64,000 nucleotides of DNA from Planctobacterium marinum (lineage in GTDB: Bacteria > Pseudomonadota > Gammaproteobacteria > Enterobacterales > Alteromonadaceae). The stretch lies in contig NZ_JAJEWQ010000005.1 in the NCBI RefSeq assembly GCF_020687805.1, positions 186,001-250,000 on the forward strand, written 5' to 3'. Shown one piece after another: positions 25,966 to 35,269 of the stretch. The notes under the pieces were generated by a model that made no database searches, was not told the DNA's origin, and worked only from the letters and a program-made list of their open reading frames with translations. How positions within the stretch are numbered: the stretch's first letter is position 1; each line of letters opens with the position of its first letter. Both the position numbers and the translations under genes were made by a program.

Positions 25966-28563
25966 TTAAGCCGGTTCGGTGTGAGGTGTCGTTTCGGAAT
26001 GCGTGGCATCCAGCACCGCGATTTTCTGTTGTGACCAGTAGGCTTGTTTTTCCTCACTGGTGGCCGGGCGAATTTGGGTACGCTCCTGCACAAACACGAC
26101 GTTTTCATCCTGTTCCGGGCTGTTCACAAACTGACGGAAGCGTTTCAGGGCTTCGGGATCTTCCACCGTGGTTTTCCACTCACACTGGTAAGTGCCCACT
26201 ACTGCTGCCATTTGTGCTTCCAGTTCCTCAGCGATGCCAAGGCTGTCTTCAATCACTACCTGCTTGAGATACTCCAGGCCACCTTCCAGATTCTCTAACC
26301 ACACGGACGTGCGCTGCAGACGGTCTGCGGTTTTACAGTAGAACATCAAAAAGCGGTCGATGTACTTCACCAGGGTTTCGGTATCCAGGTCGGTAGCAAA
26401 CAGGTCGGCATGACGAGGCTTCATTCCGCCATTACCACAGACGTAGAGGTTCCAGCCATTTTCAGTGGCGATGACACCCACATCTTTACTCTGTGCTTCG
26501 GCGCACTCACGGGTACAACCGGAGACCGCCATTTTGATTTTGTGCGGTGAGCGCAATCCTTTATAGCGATCTTCGATATTGATGGCGGTGCCAACGCTAT
26601 CCTGCACGCCATAGCGGCACCAGGTGCTGCCCACACAGGATTTAACGGTACGCAAAGATTTGCCATAGGCGTGACCGGTTTCAAATCCGGCATCAATAAG
26701 CTTGCGCCAGATAGCCGGTAACTCTTCCAGTCGGGCACCAAATAAATCGATGCGTTGCCCCCCGGTGATTTTGCAGTACAGGTTGTATTCTTTGGCCACT
26801 TCACCCAGAACAATCAATTTATCAGGGGTCACTTCACCACCAGCAATGCGCGGCACCACGGAATAGGTGCCATCTTTTTGCATGTTGCCCAGGTAGCGAT
26901 CATTAGTATCCTGCAAACCAATGTGGGGCTTCTTCAGCACATAGTCATTCCAGGCAGTGGCGAGAATTGAAGCCACCGTGGGTTTGCACACGTCACAGCC
27001 ATGGCCGGAGCCATGTTTGTCCAGTAATTCATCGAAGGAGTGAATTTGCTCTACCCGAATCATGTGGTACAGCTCTTGGCGGCTGTAAGCAAAGTGTTCG
27101 CAGATGTCTTTTTTCACTTCCACACCGCGCGCTTCCAGCTCGGTCTCTACGACGGTTTTCAGCAAGGCAGTACAGCCACCACAGCCAGTGCTGGCTTTGG
27201 TGCAACTTTTAACACTGCCTAAATCGCAAGCACCGCCGTCCATCGCAGAAATGATGTCGCCCTTTGAAACGTTGTGACAGGAACACACCGTCGCAGTATC
27301 CGGCAAAGCGCCTGCGCCAATGGCCGGAGCGGCACCGTCAGAAGCAGGCAAAATCAGGGATTCCGGATTTTCCGGTAAAGCCATGCCGTTCAGGGCAAAT
27401 TGCAGCAAGGTATCGTATTCGCCGGTATCACCCACCAGCACAGCACCCAACAACAGTTCCTGCTTGGCATCCACCACGATTTTCTTGTAAACCTGCTTCG
27501 GCTGATTTTCAAATATGTAGGTAAGGGCACCCGGTGTTCTGGCATGAGCGTCGCCAATAGACCCAACCTCCACACCCAGGAGTTTAAGTTTGGTACTCAT
27601 ATCTGCACCAGTAAACGCCAAATCGCCTCCTGCGATATGACTTGCTGCTACCCGAGCCATTTGATAACCGGGTGCCACTAAACCAAATATAAAGTTATTC
27701 CACAGCGCACATTCGCCGATGGCGTAAATATCTTGTGCTGAAGTCTGACACTGGTTATTCACCACGATGCCACCGCGCGGACCAATTTCGATATCAAATT
27801 CTCTGGCCAGTGCATCCTGCGGACGAATACCAGCAGAGAACAACACCATGTCTGTACCCAGTACGGCTCCGTCTTTAAAGCGCAGTTGATAGCGATTGTT
27901 ATCACCCGCTTCAATAATTTCTGTGGCTTTGCTGGTATGCACCTGCACGCCCAACTCTTCAATTTTGCGCTTAAGCAGCGCACCGCCACCTTCGTCCAGT
28001 TGCACACCCATCAGTTGTGGGGCAAACTCCACCACATGGGTTTCCAGGCCGGCTTGTTTTAGCGCGTTAGCCGCTTCAAGACCCAACAGGCCACCGCCTA
28101 CGACGACACCAACTTTGCTTTGACTGGCAGAATGCTGGATGGCCTCCAGATCTTCGATGGTGCGATACACCAGGCAGTGTTCCTGGTCGTGACCGGGAAT
28201 GGGCGGTACAAAAGGAAAAGAGCCGGTGGCCAGCACCAGTTTGTCCCAGCTGTAGGTAGCACCACTTTCGGTGGTCACGGTTTTATCCGATTTATTGATA
28301 TCCACCACTTTGGCGTTAACGTGGAACTCCACTCCCAAAGACTGATAACGGGCTTCATCGGTTAAAGCCAACTCAGCGGCCGTTTTTCCGGTGAAATATT
28401 CTGATAAATGCACCCGATCATAAGCCAGTCGCGGCTCACCGCTTAACACTGTGATATGTGCTTGTGGCAAGGCCTCCACCATTTGTTCTACAAAATGATG
28501 GCCCACCATTCCGTTACCCACCACGACAATGCGCGATTGTGCTGTTGTCATTTGCTTAGTCAT
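25966..28563 (-). CDS. nirB: Nitrite reductase [NAD(P)H] large subunit
   Basis: The protein starts with an FAD domain (RIVVVGNGMVGHHF) and a second nucleotide-binding motif (VGVVVGGGLLGLEAA). A BFD-like [2Fe-2S] domain follows (CSCHNV...CGGC), then the sulfite/nitrite reductase domain with siroheme/[4Fe-4S] ligands in CVGSTWC and CTREC. It reduces nitrite to ammonium with NAD(P)H. The ATG at 28563 is preferred over the TTG at 28578 because GGGGGAG stands at Shine-Dalgarno distance before it. It follows the transporter ATPase gene by 15 bases. Confidence 0.95.
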   Translation of the reverse strand: MTKQMTTAQSRIVVVGNGMVGHHFVEQMVEALPQAHITVLSGEPRLAYDRVHLSEYFTGKTAAELALTDEARYQSLGVEFHVNAKVVDINKSDKTVTTESGATYSWDKLVLATGSFPFVPPIPGHDQEHCLVYRTIEDLEAIQHSASQSKVGVVVGGGLLGLEAANALKQAGLETHVVEFAPQLMGVQLDEGGGALLKRKIEELGVQVHTSKATEIIEAGDNNRYQLRFKDGAVLGTDMVLFSAGIRPQDALAREFDIEIGPRGGIVVNNQCQTSAQDIYAIGECALWNNFIFGLVAPGYQMARVAASHIAGGDLAFTGADMSTKLKLLGVEVGSIGDAHARTPGALTYIFENQPKQVYKKIVVDAKQELLLGAVLVGDTGEYDTLLQFALNGMALPENPESLILPASDGAAPAIGAGALPDTATVCSCHNVSKGDIISAMDGGACDLGSVKSCTKASTGCGGCTALLKTVVETELEARGVEVKKDICEHFAYSRQELYHMIRVEQIHSFDELLDKHGSGHGCDVCKPTVASILATAWNDYVLKKPHIGLQDTNDRYLGNMQKDGTYSVVPRIAGGEVTPDKLIVLGEVAKEYNLYCKITGGQRIDLFGARLEELPAIWRKLIDAGFETGHAYGKSLRTVKSCVGSTWCRYGVQDSVGTAINIEDRYKGLRSPHKIKMAVSGCTRECAEAQSKDVGVIATENGWNLYVCGNGGMKPRHADLFATDLDTETLVKYIDRFLMFYCKTADRLQRTSVWLENLEGGLEYLKQVVIEDSLGIAEELEAQMAAVVGTYQCEWKTTVEDPEALKRFRQFVNSPEQDENVVFVQERTQIRPATSEEKQAYWSQQKIAVLDATHSETTPHTEPA

Positions 28564-28578
28564 ACTGTTCTCCCCCAA

Positions 28579-29418
28579 TCAGGCCGCATCGGGCTTTGCT
28601 GCGGCTTGCTGTTGCGACTTTTTCACCGCCACAGGTTCAACCTTGCGTTGTTTTTCGTACAGGAAGCTCAGCACTTCATGGCGATAGTGGTTGTACTGTT
28701 TGTCATCCGCTAACTCAATGCGGTTGCGTGGTCGCTCTAATGAAATATCCAGAATCTCACCGATAGTGGCTTCCGGACCGTTGGTCATCATGACGATGCG
28801 ATCTGAGAGCAGTACCGCTTCATCCACATCATGGGTGATCATGATCACGGTATTGCCTAATTCGGCGTGGATCTCCATCAAGGAATCCTGCAAGTGGGCC
28901 CGTGTCAGGGCATCCAGGGCACCGAAAGGTTCATCCATCAACAGCACCTGCGGCTCCATAGACAGGGCGCGGGCAATACCCACACGCTGCTTCATACCAC
29001 CGGAGATTTCGCCGGGAAGTTTGTCCTTGGCGTGGGTCATGTGCACCAGTTCCAGATTGTGTAAAATCCATTCGTGCTTTTGCGCCTTATCCATGTGCTT
29101 GCAGGTTTGCTTCACTGCCAGCTCCACATTTTGATAAGCCGTCAGCCAGGGCAACAGAGAATGGTTCTGAAATACCACCGCTCTTTCCGGGCCGGGTTCA
29201 TTGACTTCTTTGCCTTCTAAAATCGCGCCACCGGTAGTGGCCTGATACAGGCCTGCCACAATATTCAGTACCGTGGATTTACCACAACCGGAATGGCCGA
29301 TGAGGGAGATAAATTCGCCTTTTCCAATAGTCAGGTTGACATCCTGCAGTGCCACAAATGGCCCTTTTGGTGTTGGAAACTCGATGCCCACCTGGGTTAG
29401 TTCTAAATGCTTTCTCAT
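28579..29418 (-). CDS. nrtD: Nitrate ABC transporter ATP-binding protein
   Basis: The 279-residue ATPase has Walker A GHSGCGKST, signature SGGMKQRVGIARAL and Walker B VLLMDEPFGALD, with the sequence style of the NrtD/TauB group. It energises the nitrate importer formed with NrtA and NrtB. A GGAG Shine-Dalgarno sequence precedes the ATG. It sits between the permease and nirB genes in the operon. Confidence 0.92.
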   Translation of the reverse strand: MRKHLELTQVGIEFPTPKGPFVALQDVNLTIGKGEFISLIGHSGCGKSTVLNIVAGLYQATTGGAILEGKEVNEPGPERAVVFQNHSLLPWLTAYQNVELAVKQTCKHMDKAQKHEWILHNLELVHMTHAKDKLPGEISGGMKQRVGIARALSMEPQVLLMDEPFGALDALTRAHLQDSLMEIHAELGNTVIMITHDVDEAVLLSDRIVMMTNGPEATIGEILDISLERPRNRIELADDKQYNHYRHEVLSFLYEKQRKVEPVAVKKSQQQAAAKPDAA

Positions 29419-29494
29419 GATTTTGCTCCGCTGTTTAGCGTTAAAATTTGCAGGCAGCAGCGTTTGTTATTCAGGCTGCGGCGCTGCCCAGGTG

Positions 29495-30490
29495 TTATCT
29501 CAAATTGATGGACTTGTCCCAGCTGACCTTGCGCTGCAACATCAGCATCAGTCGATCCAGGAAGAAGCCAATGGCCCCGATAACCAGCACAGCCACCATA
29601 ATGCGGGCCAGTGAATCAGAGCTGCCGTTTTGGAACTCATCCCAGACGAACTTGCCAAGACCCGGGTTTTGCGCCAGCATTTCGGCGGCAATCAACACCA
29701 TCCAGCCAATGCCCAGAGACAGGCGTAAACCGGTAAAAATCATAGGAATAGAAGCAGGTAAAACAATTTTCACGACATGCGACAAGGCGTTCAGACGCAA
29801 CACTTTGCTGACGTTTACCAGATCACCAGGAATACCCGATACACCTACCGCGGTGTTGATCAGGGTGGGCCACAAACAGCACAGGGCGACCGTGAAAGCG
29901 GAGGTTAAAAAAGACTTTGAAAACAGCGGGTCATCGCTAACGTACACCGCGCTCACCACCATCGTCACCAGCGGCAACCAGGCCAGTGGTGATACCGGTT
30001 TAAACAGCTGAATTAACGGGTTGATGGCGGCATAAGCGGATTTACTTAAACCGCATAAGATACCCACCGGAACCGCTACCAACGAAGCGATAAAAAAGCC
30101 CACAGACACAGTGTATAAGCTGGTCCAGATTTGCTCGAAAAAAGTCGGGGCACCGGTATAAGGTCTGATTTTGGGCTGATAATCAGGGTCTGCCGCGACA
30201 CGCCGGGCGTTGCGTTCTTCCTGGCGCTCATAAAAGGCTTCCGCTTTTTGCTGTTCGGCCTGATGCTCTTGCCAGAGATTCACGCTCTGTTGGTAAACCT
30301 GCACCGGGCCGGGAAACTGGCCCAGTGAGGTATCAATATTTTTAGCGGCGATGTTCCAGAAAACCAGAAACAAGGTCAGGCCGATCAACGGCAACATCGC
30401 GCTTCTTAAAGCGGCCAGCCAGGCACTATTGGCCAGTGGCGCAGGTAATTTCAGGAATGTCACTTTTTGCAATGCTGCAGTTCGGTTCAT
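29495..30490 (-). CDS. nrtB: Nitrate ABC transporter permease
   Basis: The 331-residue membrane protein has about six hydrophobic helices and a BPD-transport inner-membrane domain (PVSPLAWLPLVTMVV with the later EAA-like loop SKVLRLNALSHVVKIVLPASIP). A periplasmic insertion at about 60-105, rich in Glu, Arg and Gln, is typical of nitrate-type permeases. It follows nrtA with a 159-base gap that shows no terminator, and the start has CCGGAG upstream. Confidence 0.92.
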   Translation of the reverse strand: MNRTAALQKVTFLKLPAPLANSAWLAALRSAMLPLIGLTLFLVFWNIAAKNIDTSLGQFPGPVQVYQQSVNLWQEHQAEQQKAEAFYERQEERNARRVAADPDYQPKIRPYTGAPTFFEQIWTSLYTVSVGFFIASLVAVPVGILCGLSKSAYAAINPLIQLFKPVSPLAWLPLVTMVVSAVYVSDDPLFSKSFLTSAFTVALCCLWPTLINTAVGVSGIPGDLVNVSKVLRLNALSHVVKIVLPASIPMIFTGLRLSLGIGWMVLIAAEMLAQNPGLGKFVWDEFQNGSSDSLARIMVAVLVIGAIGFFLDRLMLMLQRKVSWDKSINLR

Positions 30491-30649
30491 GACAATACTC
30501 CGGGGTGTAAGTTTACGGGTTAATCAAAAAACAGAATCCATATCTGTCCGGGTTACTAGTCGTTCTCAGTAGTTCTGTAAAAAATGTACTTCCCTGTACT
30601 TAAGGTCCAAAAACAACCACATGCTCTTTTTCGAGACACGAAGTCGGGG

Positions 30650-32029
30650 TCAAATTTTGTCGTCCGCTTTCAGGCCAATGGCAAACTTCTGTAGGTAGGC
30701 ATTGGGCGCTTTACCGTCGTATGTAATGTTGTCGATAAAGTGAGTTTGCGGGTCGCGGAAACCATCTTCGGTTGCAAAGTCTGGGAATCCTGCCGGTGTG
30801 GCATATCCTTCCTTGATCAGATCTTTGGCCGCGGCTTCATAAATGTCAGGACGATAGACCTGCTCGGCGATATCGAAGTACCACTGATCCGGTTTTTGCT
30901 CACTGATCTGGCCCCAGCGGCGCATTTGCGTGAGATACCAGATGGCATCTGAGTAATAGGGGTAAGTCGCGTGATAGCGGAAGAACACATTGAAATCCGG
31001 GATCTCGCGCTTGTCGCCTTTCTCAAATTCAAAGGTGCCGGTCATACTGTTGGCAATGACGTCGGCATCAGCGCCTACGTATTGCGGTTTCGCCAGTATT
31101 TTTACCGCTTCCGGACGGTTGGCGTTGTTGTTTTCATCCAGCCACATTGCGGCACGGATCAACGCTTTTACCACACGCTTATGGGTATTGGGGTTTTGTT
31201 CAGCCCATTCTTTACTGACGCCAAACACTTTTTCCGGGTTGTCTTTCCAGATTTGATAATCGGTGATCACCGGTACGCCGATACCTTTAAATACCGCCTG
31301 CTGGTTCCAGGGTTCGCCAACGCAGTAACCATAAATGGTGCCGGCTTCCATGGTGGCGGGCATTTGCGGCGGTGGTGTCACTGACAACAACGCCTGAGCA
31401 TCGATCTGACCACTGATATCGCCTTTATGGGGCGCATAAAAACCCGGATGAATATTGCCGGCTGCCAGCCAGTATCTCAGCTCGTAATTGTGAGTAGAGA
31501 CCGGAAATACCATGCCCATATTGAAAGGCTTACCTTTGGCAATATAAGAATCCACCACAGGTTTCAGGGCATCGGCTTTAATGGGGTGCACAGGTTTGCC
31601 ATTCTCATGGGGAATGTGCGGCTTCATCTGCGCCCAGATATCGTTAGACACCGTAATACCGTTGCCATTGAGATCCATGCTGAAGGCCGTCACTATATGA
31701 GACTGGGTACCAAAACCAATGGTGGCACCTAACGGCTGACCGGCCAGCATATGCGCGCCGTCCAGCTGACCGTCTATCACCCGGTCCAGTAACACTTTCC
31801 AGTTGGCCTGCGCTTCCAGGGTGACGTAAAGACCTTCATCTTCGAAATAACCCTTTTCATAGGCAATGGCCAGCGGTGCCATATCGGTCAATTTGATAAA
31901 GCCAAACTTCAACTCTTCTTTTTCCGGCCAATCCCCATCTGCAAAAACAGCAGTCGACAGCAATGTTACGGAAGACATTGCAACGCATATCGAGCGTTTA
32001 AATTTCTTTATCCAATGTGTGCTTAACAT
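30650..32029 (-). CDS. nrtA: Nitrate/nitrite-binding periplasmic protein
   Basis: This CmpA/NrtA-family solute-binding protein shows [22 protein letters not shown] near the start, [19 protein letters not shown] and [14 protein letters not shown] signal peptide ends in VFA. The ATG at 32029 is chosen (459 residues) because AGAGGA precedes it and the signal peptide then has normal length; the upstream in-frame codons lie within the attenuator leader. It is the first gene of the nas structural operon and lies directly behind the leader terminator. Confidence 0.93.
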   Translation of the reverse strand: MLSTHWIKKFKRSICVAMSSVTLLSTAVFADGDWPEKEELKFGFIKLTDMAPLAIAYEKGYFEDEGLYVTLEAQANWKVLLDRVIDGQLDGAHMLAGQPLGATIGFGTQSHIVTAFSMDLNGNGITVSNDIWAQMKPHIPHENGKPVHPIKADALKPVVDSYIAKGKPFNMGMVFPVSTHNYELRYWLAAGNIHPGFYAPHKGDISGQIDAQALLSVTPPPQMPATMEAGTIYGYCVGEPWNQQAVFKGIGVPVITDYQIWKDNPEKVFGVSKEWAEQNPNTHKRVVKALIRAAMWLDENNNANRPEAVKILAKPQYVGADADVIANSMTGTFEFEKGDKREIPDFNVFFRYHATYPYYSDAIWYLTQMRRWGQISEQKPDQWYFDIAEQVYRPDIYEAAAKDLIKEGYATPAGFPDFATEDGFRDPQTHFIDNITYDGKAPNAYLQKFAIGLKADDKI

Positions 32030-32051
32030 CTCGTGTCCTCTTTTTTTAGCC

Positions 32052-32099
32052 AAAAAAAAACCCACAGCGCGAATTTCTCAAAGAAATTCGTTCTGCGGG
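32052..32099 (-). terminator. Leader attenuator: intrinsic terminator before nrtA
   Basis: On the minus strand a strong stem (GAATTTC at 32083-32089 against 32071-32077, extended by CCCGCAG/CTGTGGG with a mismatch region) has a 5-base loop. It is followed at once by nine T (32060-32052). It ends 23 bases before the nrtA ATG, so it would stop transcription of the nitrate operon. With nasT nearby it fits the antitermination target of an ANTAR protein. Confidence 0.85.
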
Positions 32100-32111
32100 C
32101 TACTTTGCCTG

Positions 32112-32146
32112 GCAAACAGCGATTCACACCTGGAATAGCTGTTTGC
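32112..32146 (-). promoter_or_regulatory. Leader stem-loop upstream of the attenuator (candidate NasT-binding RNA)
   Basis: GCAAACAGC (minus strand, 32146-32138) pairs perfectly with GCTGTTTGC (32120-32112). Inside, ATTC/GAAT closes a CAGGTGT loop. ANTAR proteins bind two small stem-loops, the second overlapping the terminator. This hairpin would be the first. The loop is seven bases rather than the usual six, so the exact fold is open. The next bases include a TTTGCC-A-GGCAAA palindrome that competes with the hairpin. Confidence 0.65.
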
Positions 32147-32195
32147 GATATTTTAGGAGTGGATTGTTATTATTCTTATCACTCTGACTTTAGCA

Positions 32196-32213
32196 CTGCA
32201 TTCTTAATGCCAA
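32196..32213 (-). promoter_or_regulatory. Sigma54 promoter of the nas operon
   Basis: The minus strand reads TTGGCATTAAGAATGCA, with the invariant GG and GC dinucleotides exactly ten bases apart. Transcription would start near 32187, about 40 bases before the leader hairpin. An NtrC-like site lies about 100 bases upstream, so nitrogen limitation would switch the promoter on. Confidence 0.75.
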
Positions 32214-32296
32214 AATTTATAACTGTTATATTTCAATCACTTACATTTTTTCGATTCATTCAGCTGCGTTATTCAGAGATCCTTTTAGTGCATTTT

Positions 32297-32313
32297 GGCA
32301 CTACCTCGGTGCA
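32297..32313. promoter_or_regulatory. NtrC-binding site for the nas operon
   Basis: GGCACTACCTCGGTGCA matches 10 of 12 fixed positions of the NtrC consensus TGCACC-N5-GGTGCA. It is centred about 118 bases upstream of the predicted start of transcription, a normal enhancer distance. It covers the last codons of nasS. Confidence 0.7.
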
Positions 32314-33371
32314 TCATCATAACGTTCAGTGGTATACACCTGACGGATCACCTGGTGCAGATCCGTATCCCTGGGTAAATGCTGGCTGCGCTGCATTTGC
32401 TGCAATAACCATATTCCTTGTTCCGGTGTGGGTTGATTGAGTTTTTGCGGCACCTGAAACAAGGTGTGGCCCTTGATTTCACGGCAATCCACGCCCTCGG
32501 TGGTCAGACAGCTGTCCAGCAATGCCGGTGCAACACTGTCCAGACTGCTACCTACGTATTCGGGTTCAGCCAACCAACGGGCGGCTTCAAAGCGATTAGG
32601 TTTCGAGGCTAACCACTGACAGGCCTTTTTCAGTGCATCAATCACCGCGAACAGGCTTTGCGGATGCTGTGCCTGCCATGCTCTGGTAAGCCCCAGTACT
32701 TTTTCCGGTGTGTTGTGCCATATTTCACAGGATGCGATTACCGTTGCCCCTATGCCCGCCCTGACTGCCGCCGCATTCCAGGGACTACCCACACAAAATC
32801 CGTCAATTTCATTTTCTGCTAAGGCCTGCACCATCCCCGAAGGCGGGATAATGCGAATATCCACATCGTCAGCGGATAATCCGCCCTGCTGCAACCAGGA
32901 AACCAGTTGATAGTAATGACAGCTGTATGGGAAAACGGCCGCGAAACAGAGTTTTTTCTGCCCCTGACTACGCCGTTCTTTGGCGATAATGCTAAGCCGT
33001 TGGGCGCTCAGAGGTTCCGATAACAATTGCGCCGCACTCTCATCTCCGGCTTGCTGTACTTCAGCAAATAAGGCATTGGACAAGGTGATCCCGTTGCCGT
33101 TGTAACTCAGGATCATCGGTACTGTCATGTCCTGAGCGCTGCTCCCCAAACCAAGATGCATAGCCAGCGGCATAGGTGCCAGCATTTGCGCCATATCCAG
33201 ATAACCGGCCAGGAGTTTGTCCCGCAGGGTTGCCCAGGAATTTTGTCTGACTAACTGCACATTGAGATTATTTTGTTGAAAAAATCCCAGTTTTTCTGCC
33301 ACCACCAGGGGGGCACAATCGCTTAACGGCATAAAACCAATGCTGATATCTGTTTTTTCTGGTGTGAACAT
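32301..33371 (-). CDS. nasS: Cytoplasmic nitrate sensor NasS
   Basis: It is homologous in style to NrtA (IGFMPLSDCAPLVVAEKLGFF, LDMAQMLAPMPLAMHLGLG, GFCVGSPWNAAAV) but has no signal peptide, so it stays in the cytoplasm. In the known NasS-NasT system the protein holds NasT inactive until nitrate or nitrite binds, then releases it. It follows nasT by nine bases in the same direction and ends just upstream of the nas promoter region. Its last codons carry the NtrC site. Confidence 0.9.
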   Translation of the reverse strand: MFTPEKTDISIGFMPLSDCAPLVVAEKLGFFQQNNLNVQLVRQNSWATLRDKLLAGYLDMAQMLAPMPLAMHLGLGSSAQDMTVPMILSYNGNGITLSNALFAEVQQAGDESAAQLLSEPLSAQRLSIIAKERRSQGQKKLCFAAVFPYSCHYYQLVSWLQQGGLSADDVDIRIIPPSGMVQALAENEIDGFCVGSPWNAAAVRAGIGATVIASCEIWHNTPEKVLGLTRAWQAQHPQSLFAVIDALKKACQWLASKPNRFEAARWLAEPEYVGSSLDSVAPALLDSCLTTEGVDCREIKGHTLFQVPQKLNQPTPEQGIWLLQQMQRSQHLPRDTDLHQVIRQVYTTERYDDAPR

Positions 33372-33380
33372 ATCCCCGCC

Positions 33381-33983
33381 TTATACCGACAACGTCGTAA
33401 TGATATCAATCATGTTTTTCGCGACCTGGTCCATACGTAAACCATTGTCCATGGCCATTTTGCGTATAACCTGGTAGGCCTCTTTCTCACTCAAATTACG
33501 ATTCTCCATTAACAAGCCTTTGGCTTTTTCGATGATTTTTCGGGATGCTAATTCCTGTTGGGTTTCCTGCAATTGATTGCGCAACGACTGCATTTGCTGA
33601 AAACGCGCCACCGCTGCATCCATAATGGCCCGTACCCTTGTCGTACTGACATCTCGTGCCACATAAGCACTGACACCACTATGTACCGACTGGTTGATGG
33701 TGTTGGTATCTTCCTGCTCGGAAAACATCACAATGGGCTTAGGATTAAAACTATTCAGAGTATGTAATGAATCCAGGATATCCCGACTGGGGGATTCGAT
33801 ATCAATGATAATGACATCCGGTTGCAGGGTATCCACCTGCTTTAACAAGGATACCTCAGCACCGAGCATGTGTTTGACCTGATAACGGGACTTGTCCAGC
33901 GCAGCAGAGAGCTCCGTTGCCCGCTGCGGGTCGTCATCAATAAGCAACACACATAGAGGTTGTGAATGATCGTCTTGAGCCAT
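33381..33983 (-). CDS. nasT: ANTAR-domain antiterminator NasT
   Basis: A receiver-like domain (LLIDDDPQR, Asp in IIIDIESPS) occupies residues 1-120. The usual Lys of receivers is Arg here (AYVARDV). A coiled linker leads to an ANTAR domain (RKIIEKAKGLLMENRNLSEKEAYQVIRKMAMDNGLRMDQVA). ANTAR proteins bind RNA hairpins and prevent terminator formation. The target is very likely the leader before nrtA. Its own sigma54 promoter and NtrC site lie directly upstream. Confidence 0.93.
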   Translation of the reverse strand: MAQDDHSQPLCVLLIDDDPQRATELSAALDKSRYQVKHMLGAEVSLLKQVDTLQPDVIIIDIESPSRDILDSLHTLNSFNPKPIVMFSEQEDTNTINQSVHSGVSAYVARDVSTTRVRAIMDAAVARFQQMQSLRNQLQETQQELASRKIIEKAKGLLMENRNLSEKEAYQVIRKMAMDNGLRMDQVAKNMIDIITTLSV

Positions 33984-34030
33984 GGAAAAATGGGTACTTG
34001 CTACGGGTTAATTGCACTAAGGTGATTATT

Positions 34031-34047
34031 AGCAACTCCCACGCCAG
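34031..34047 (-). promoter_or_regulatory. Sigma54 promoter of nasTS
   Basis: The minus strand reads CTGGCGTGGGAGTTGCT, matching the consensus at CTGGC, the later G, and TTGCT, with GG and GC ten bases apart. Transcription would start about 12 bases further on, near 34019, giving a short leader before the nasT ATG at 33983. Confidence 0.8.
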
Positions 34048-34110
34048 ATAGTTTTTTCAATAGATATCATAAGGTTAGCAATAGACCGCCCACCTGACTT
34101 TGGCATTGAA

Positions 34111-34127
34111 TGCACCAATATGGAGCA
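34111..34127. promoter_or_regulatory. NtrC-binding site upstream of nasTS
   Basis: TGCACCAATATGGAGCA matches the NtrC consensus at 11 of 12 fixed positions. It is centred about 100 bases upstream of the predicted nasT transcription start and lies between that promoter and the end of mobA, so it most likely serves nasTS. Confidence 0.8.
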
Positions 34128-34151
34128 AAAAAGCTGTCACAGGTCAGCCCA

Positions 34152-34730
34152 TCAGTTTGCGCCAAGCGATTTTAAACATTCGCGCCATTGCTCAGGATTA
34201 TTGGCATTTTTACAGGCATTGGCATCCTCTATATTCTGCGGTAGAGCCTGCAAAGCCTTTAGGAGCCGCCATATTGAAGGCGATTCGCCAGCACTTAACC
34301 ATGCAGAGATTAGCTGCTTTGCCTGGTCACTTTGGAATACAAATAAAGGCAGGCATTGTTCATGAAAATAACAACTATGTTGTTTATGCTGGCCGTGTTG
34401 CACCAGTTGCCGAAGATATACAGGCGTCATCAGGGGCATATCCACCGGCAGGATCAACAGTGGTAAATGGCTGTTATTACACAACGCGGCGTGAATACCC
34501 GATAACGGCCCACGATCCGGAAAGGGTTCGACCAGTTTCTGCGCTCCGGACACCGAACTGTGGTTGAGGTAAACCTCACCTGCACCAGCGGACAACAACT
34601 GCTGTCGGGCATGTTCCAGCAAAGAGATTCTTCCGGGGAGAGTTAACTGCGCTTTATCCTGGCCCATACGGGACGAGCGTCCACCAGCCAGTACCAAACC
34701 ATTAAACCGGTTACTTATTGAGTCATTCAT
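34152..34730 (-). CDS. mobA: Molybdenum cofactor guanylyltransferase
   Basis: The nucleotide-binding motif LAGGRSSRMGQDKA is diagnostic. DRGPLSGIHAAL and LPVDMPLMTP are further family blocks. MobA attaches GMP to molybdopterin to form the MGD cofactor used by NasA, which explains its place beside the nitrate genes. The ATG at 34730 overlaps the stop of the acetyltransferase gene (ATGA), which indicates coupled translation; the longer frame has no support. The length (192 residues) is normal. Confidence 0.92.
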   Translation of the reverse strand: MNDSISNRFNGLVLAGGRSSRMGQDKAQLTLPGRISLLEHARQQLLSAGAGEVYLNHSSVSGAQKLVEPFPDRGPLSGIHAALCNNSHLPLLILPVDMPLMTPVYLRQLVQHGQHKQHSCYFHEQCLPLFVFQSDQAKQLISAWLSAGESPSIWRLLKALQALPQNIEDANACKNANNPEQWRECLKSLGAN

Positions 34731-35209
34731 GGTTTGTCCCGCCTGCCTGAAGATACAAATCGCGACATACCAGCGCCGATCCCTTTGGCAGGTCGGCACT
34801 GATAACCAAAAGGTTGATAAAAGCCCTCTTTGCCCTCTGCGGATAGTAAACCGACGGTGCTACCTGGTTGTGTGTTTTTGTCCAGCCAGCTTTCTATTTG
34901 CTGCATCATTCGCTGCCCTATACCCTGATTTTGAAAACCAGGATGTACCATGACGTCCTGAACATAAAAATACATAACACCGTCACCTATAACGCGGGCA
35001 AAACCTACCAAACGCCTTTGCTGGCGTGCGCAAATAGCAAAAAGAGAATGGTTAAGCGCGTTCCCGGTTTGCTGTTCCGTCATACATCGCCACCCCATCA
35101 ACTGTCGCAGGGCATTAAACTCCGCCGGGGTTGGCAATGCTGCTGAGATGGCTAAATCTTCGGCCTGAGTGTTTAACATAAACGAAAAAATTTTGAGACA
35201 GGTATCCAT
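34727..35209 (-). CDS. GNAT-family N-acetyltransferase
   Basis: The acetyl-CoA-binding motif is seen in DVMVHPGFQNQGIGQRMM, and EGFYQPFGYQCRP ends the domain. The substrate is unknown. Starts at ATG 35209 or 35179 are possible; neither has a clear Shine-Dalgarno sequence. It overlaps mobA by four bases, so it is probably the first gene of a two-gene unit, although a functional tie to the molybdenum cofactor is not evident. Confidence 0.8.
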   Translation of the reverse strand: MDTCLKIFSFMLNTQAEDLAISAALPTPAEFNALRQLMGWRCMTEQQTGNALNHSLFAICARQQRRLVGFARVIGDGVMYFYVQDVMVHPGFQNQGIGQRMMQQIESWLDKNTQPGSTVGLLSAEGKEGFYQPFGYQCRPAKGIGAGMSRFVSSGRRDKP

Positions 35210-35269
35210 AATGTAACTGAAAAAGCGTAAGATCAATGCATTCTCCGCTTCCCTTCTAAAGAATAACTT

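Noticed and set aside
34100-34112. TTGGCATTGAATGC as a sigma54 promoter
   Set aside because: The GG and GC pairs are eight bases apart, not ten. The promoter at 34031-34047 fits better.
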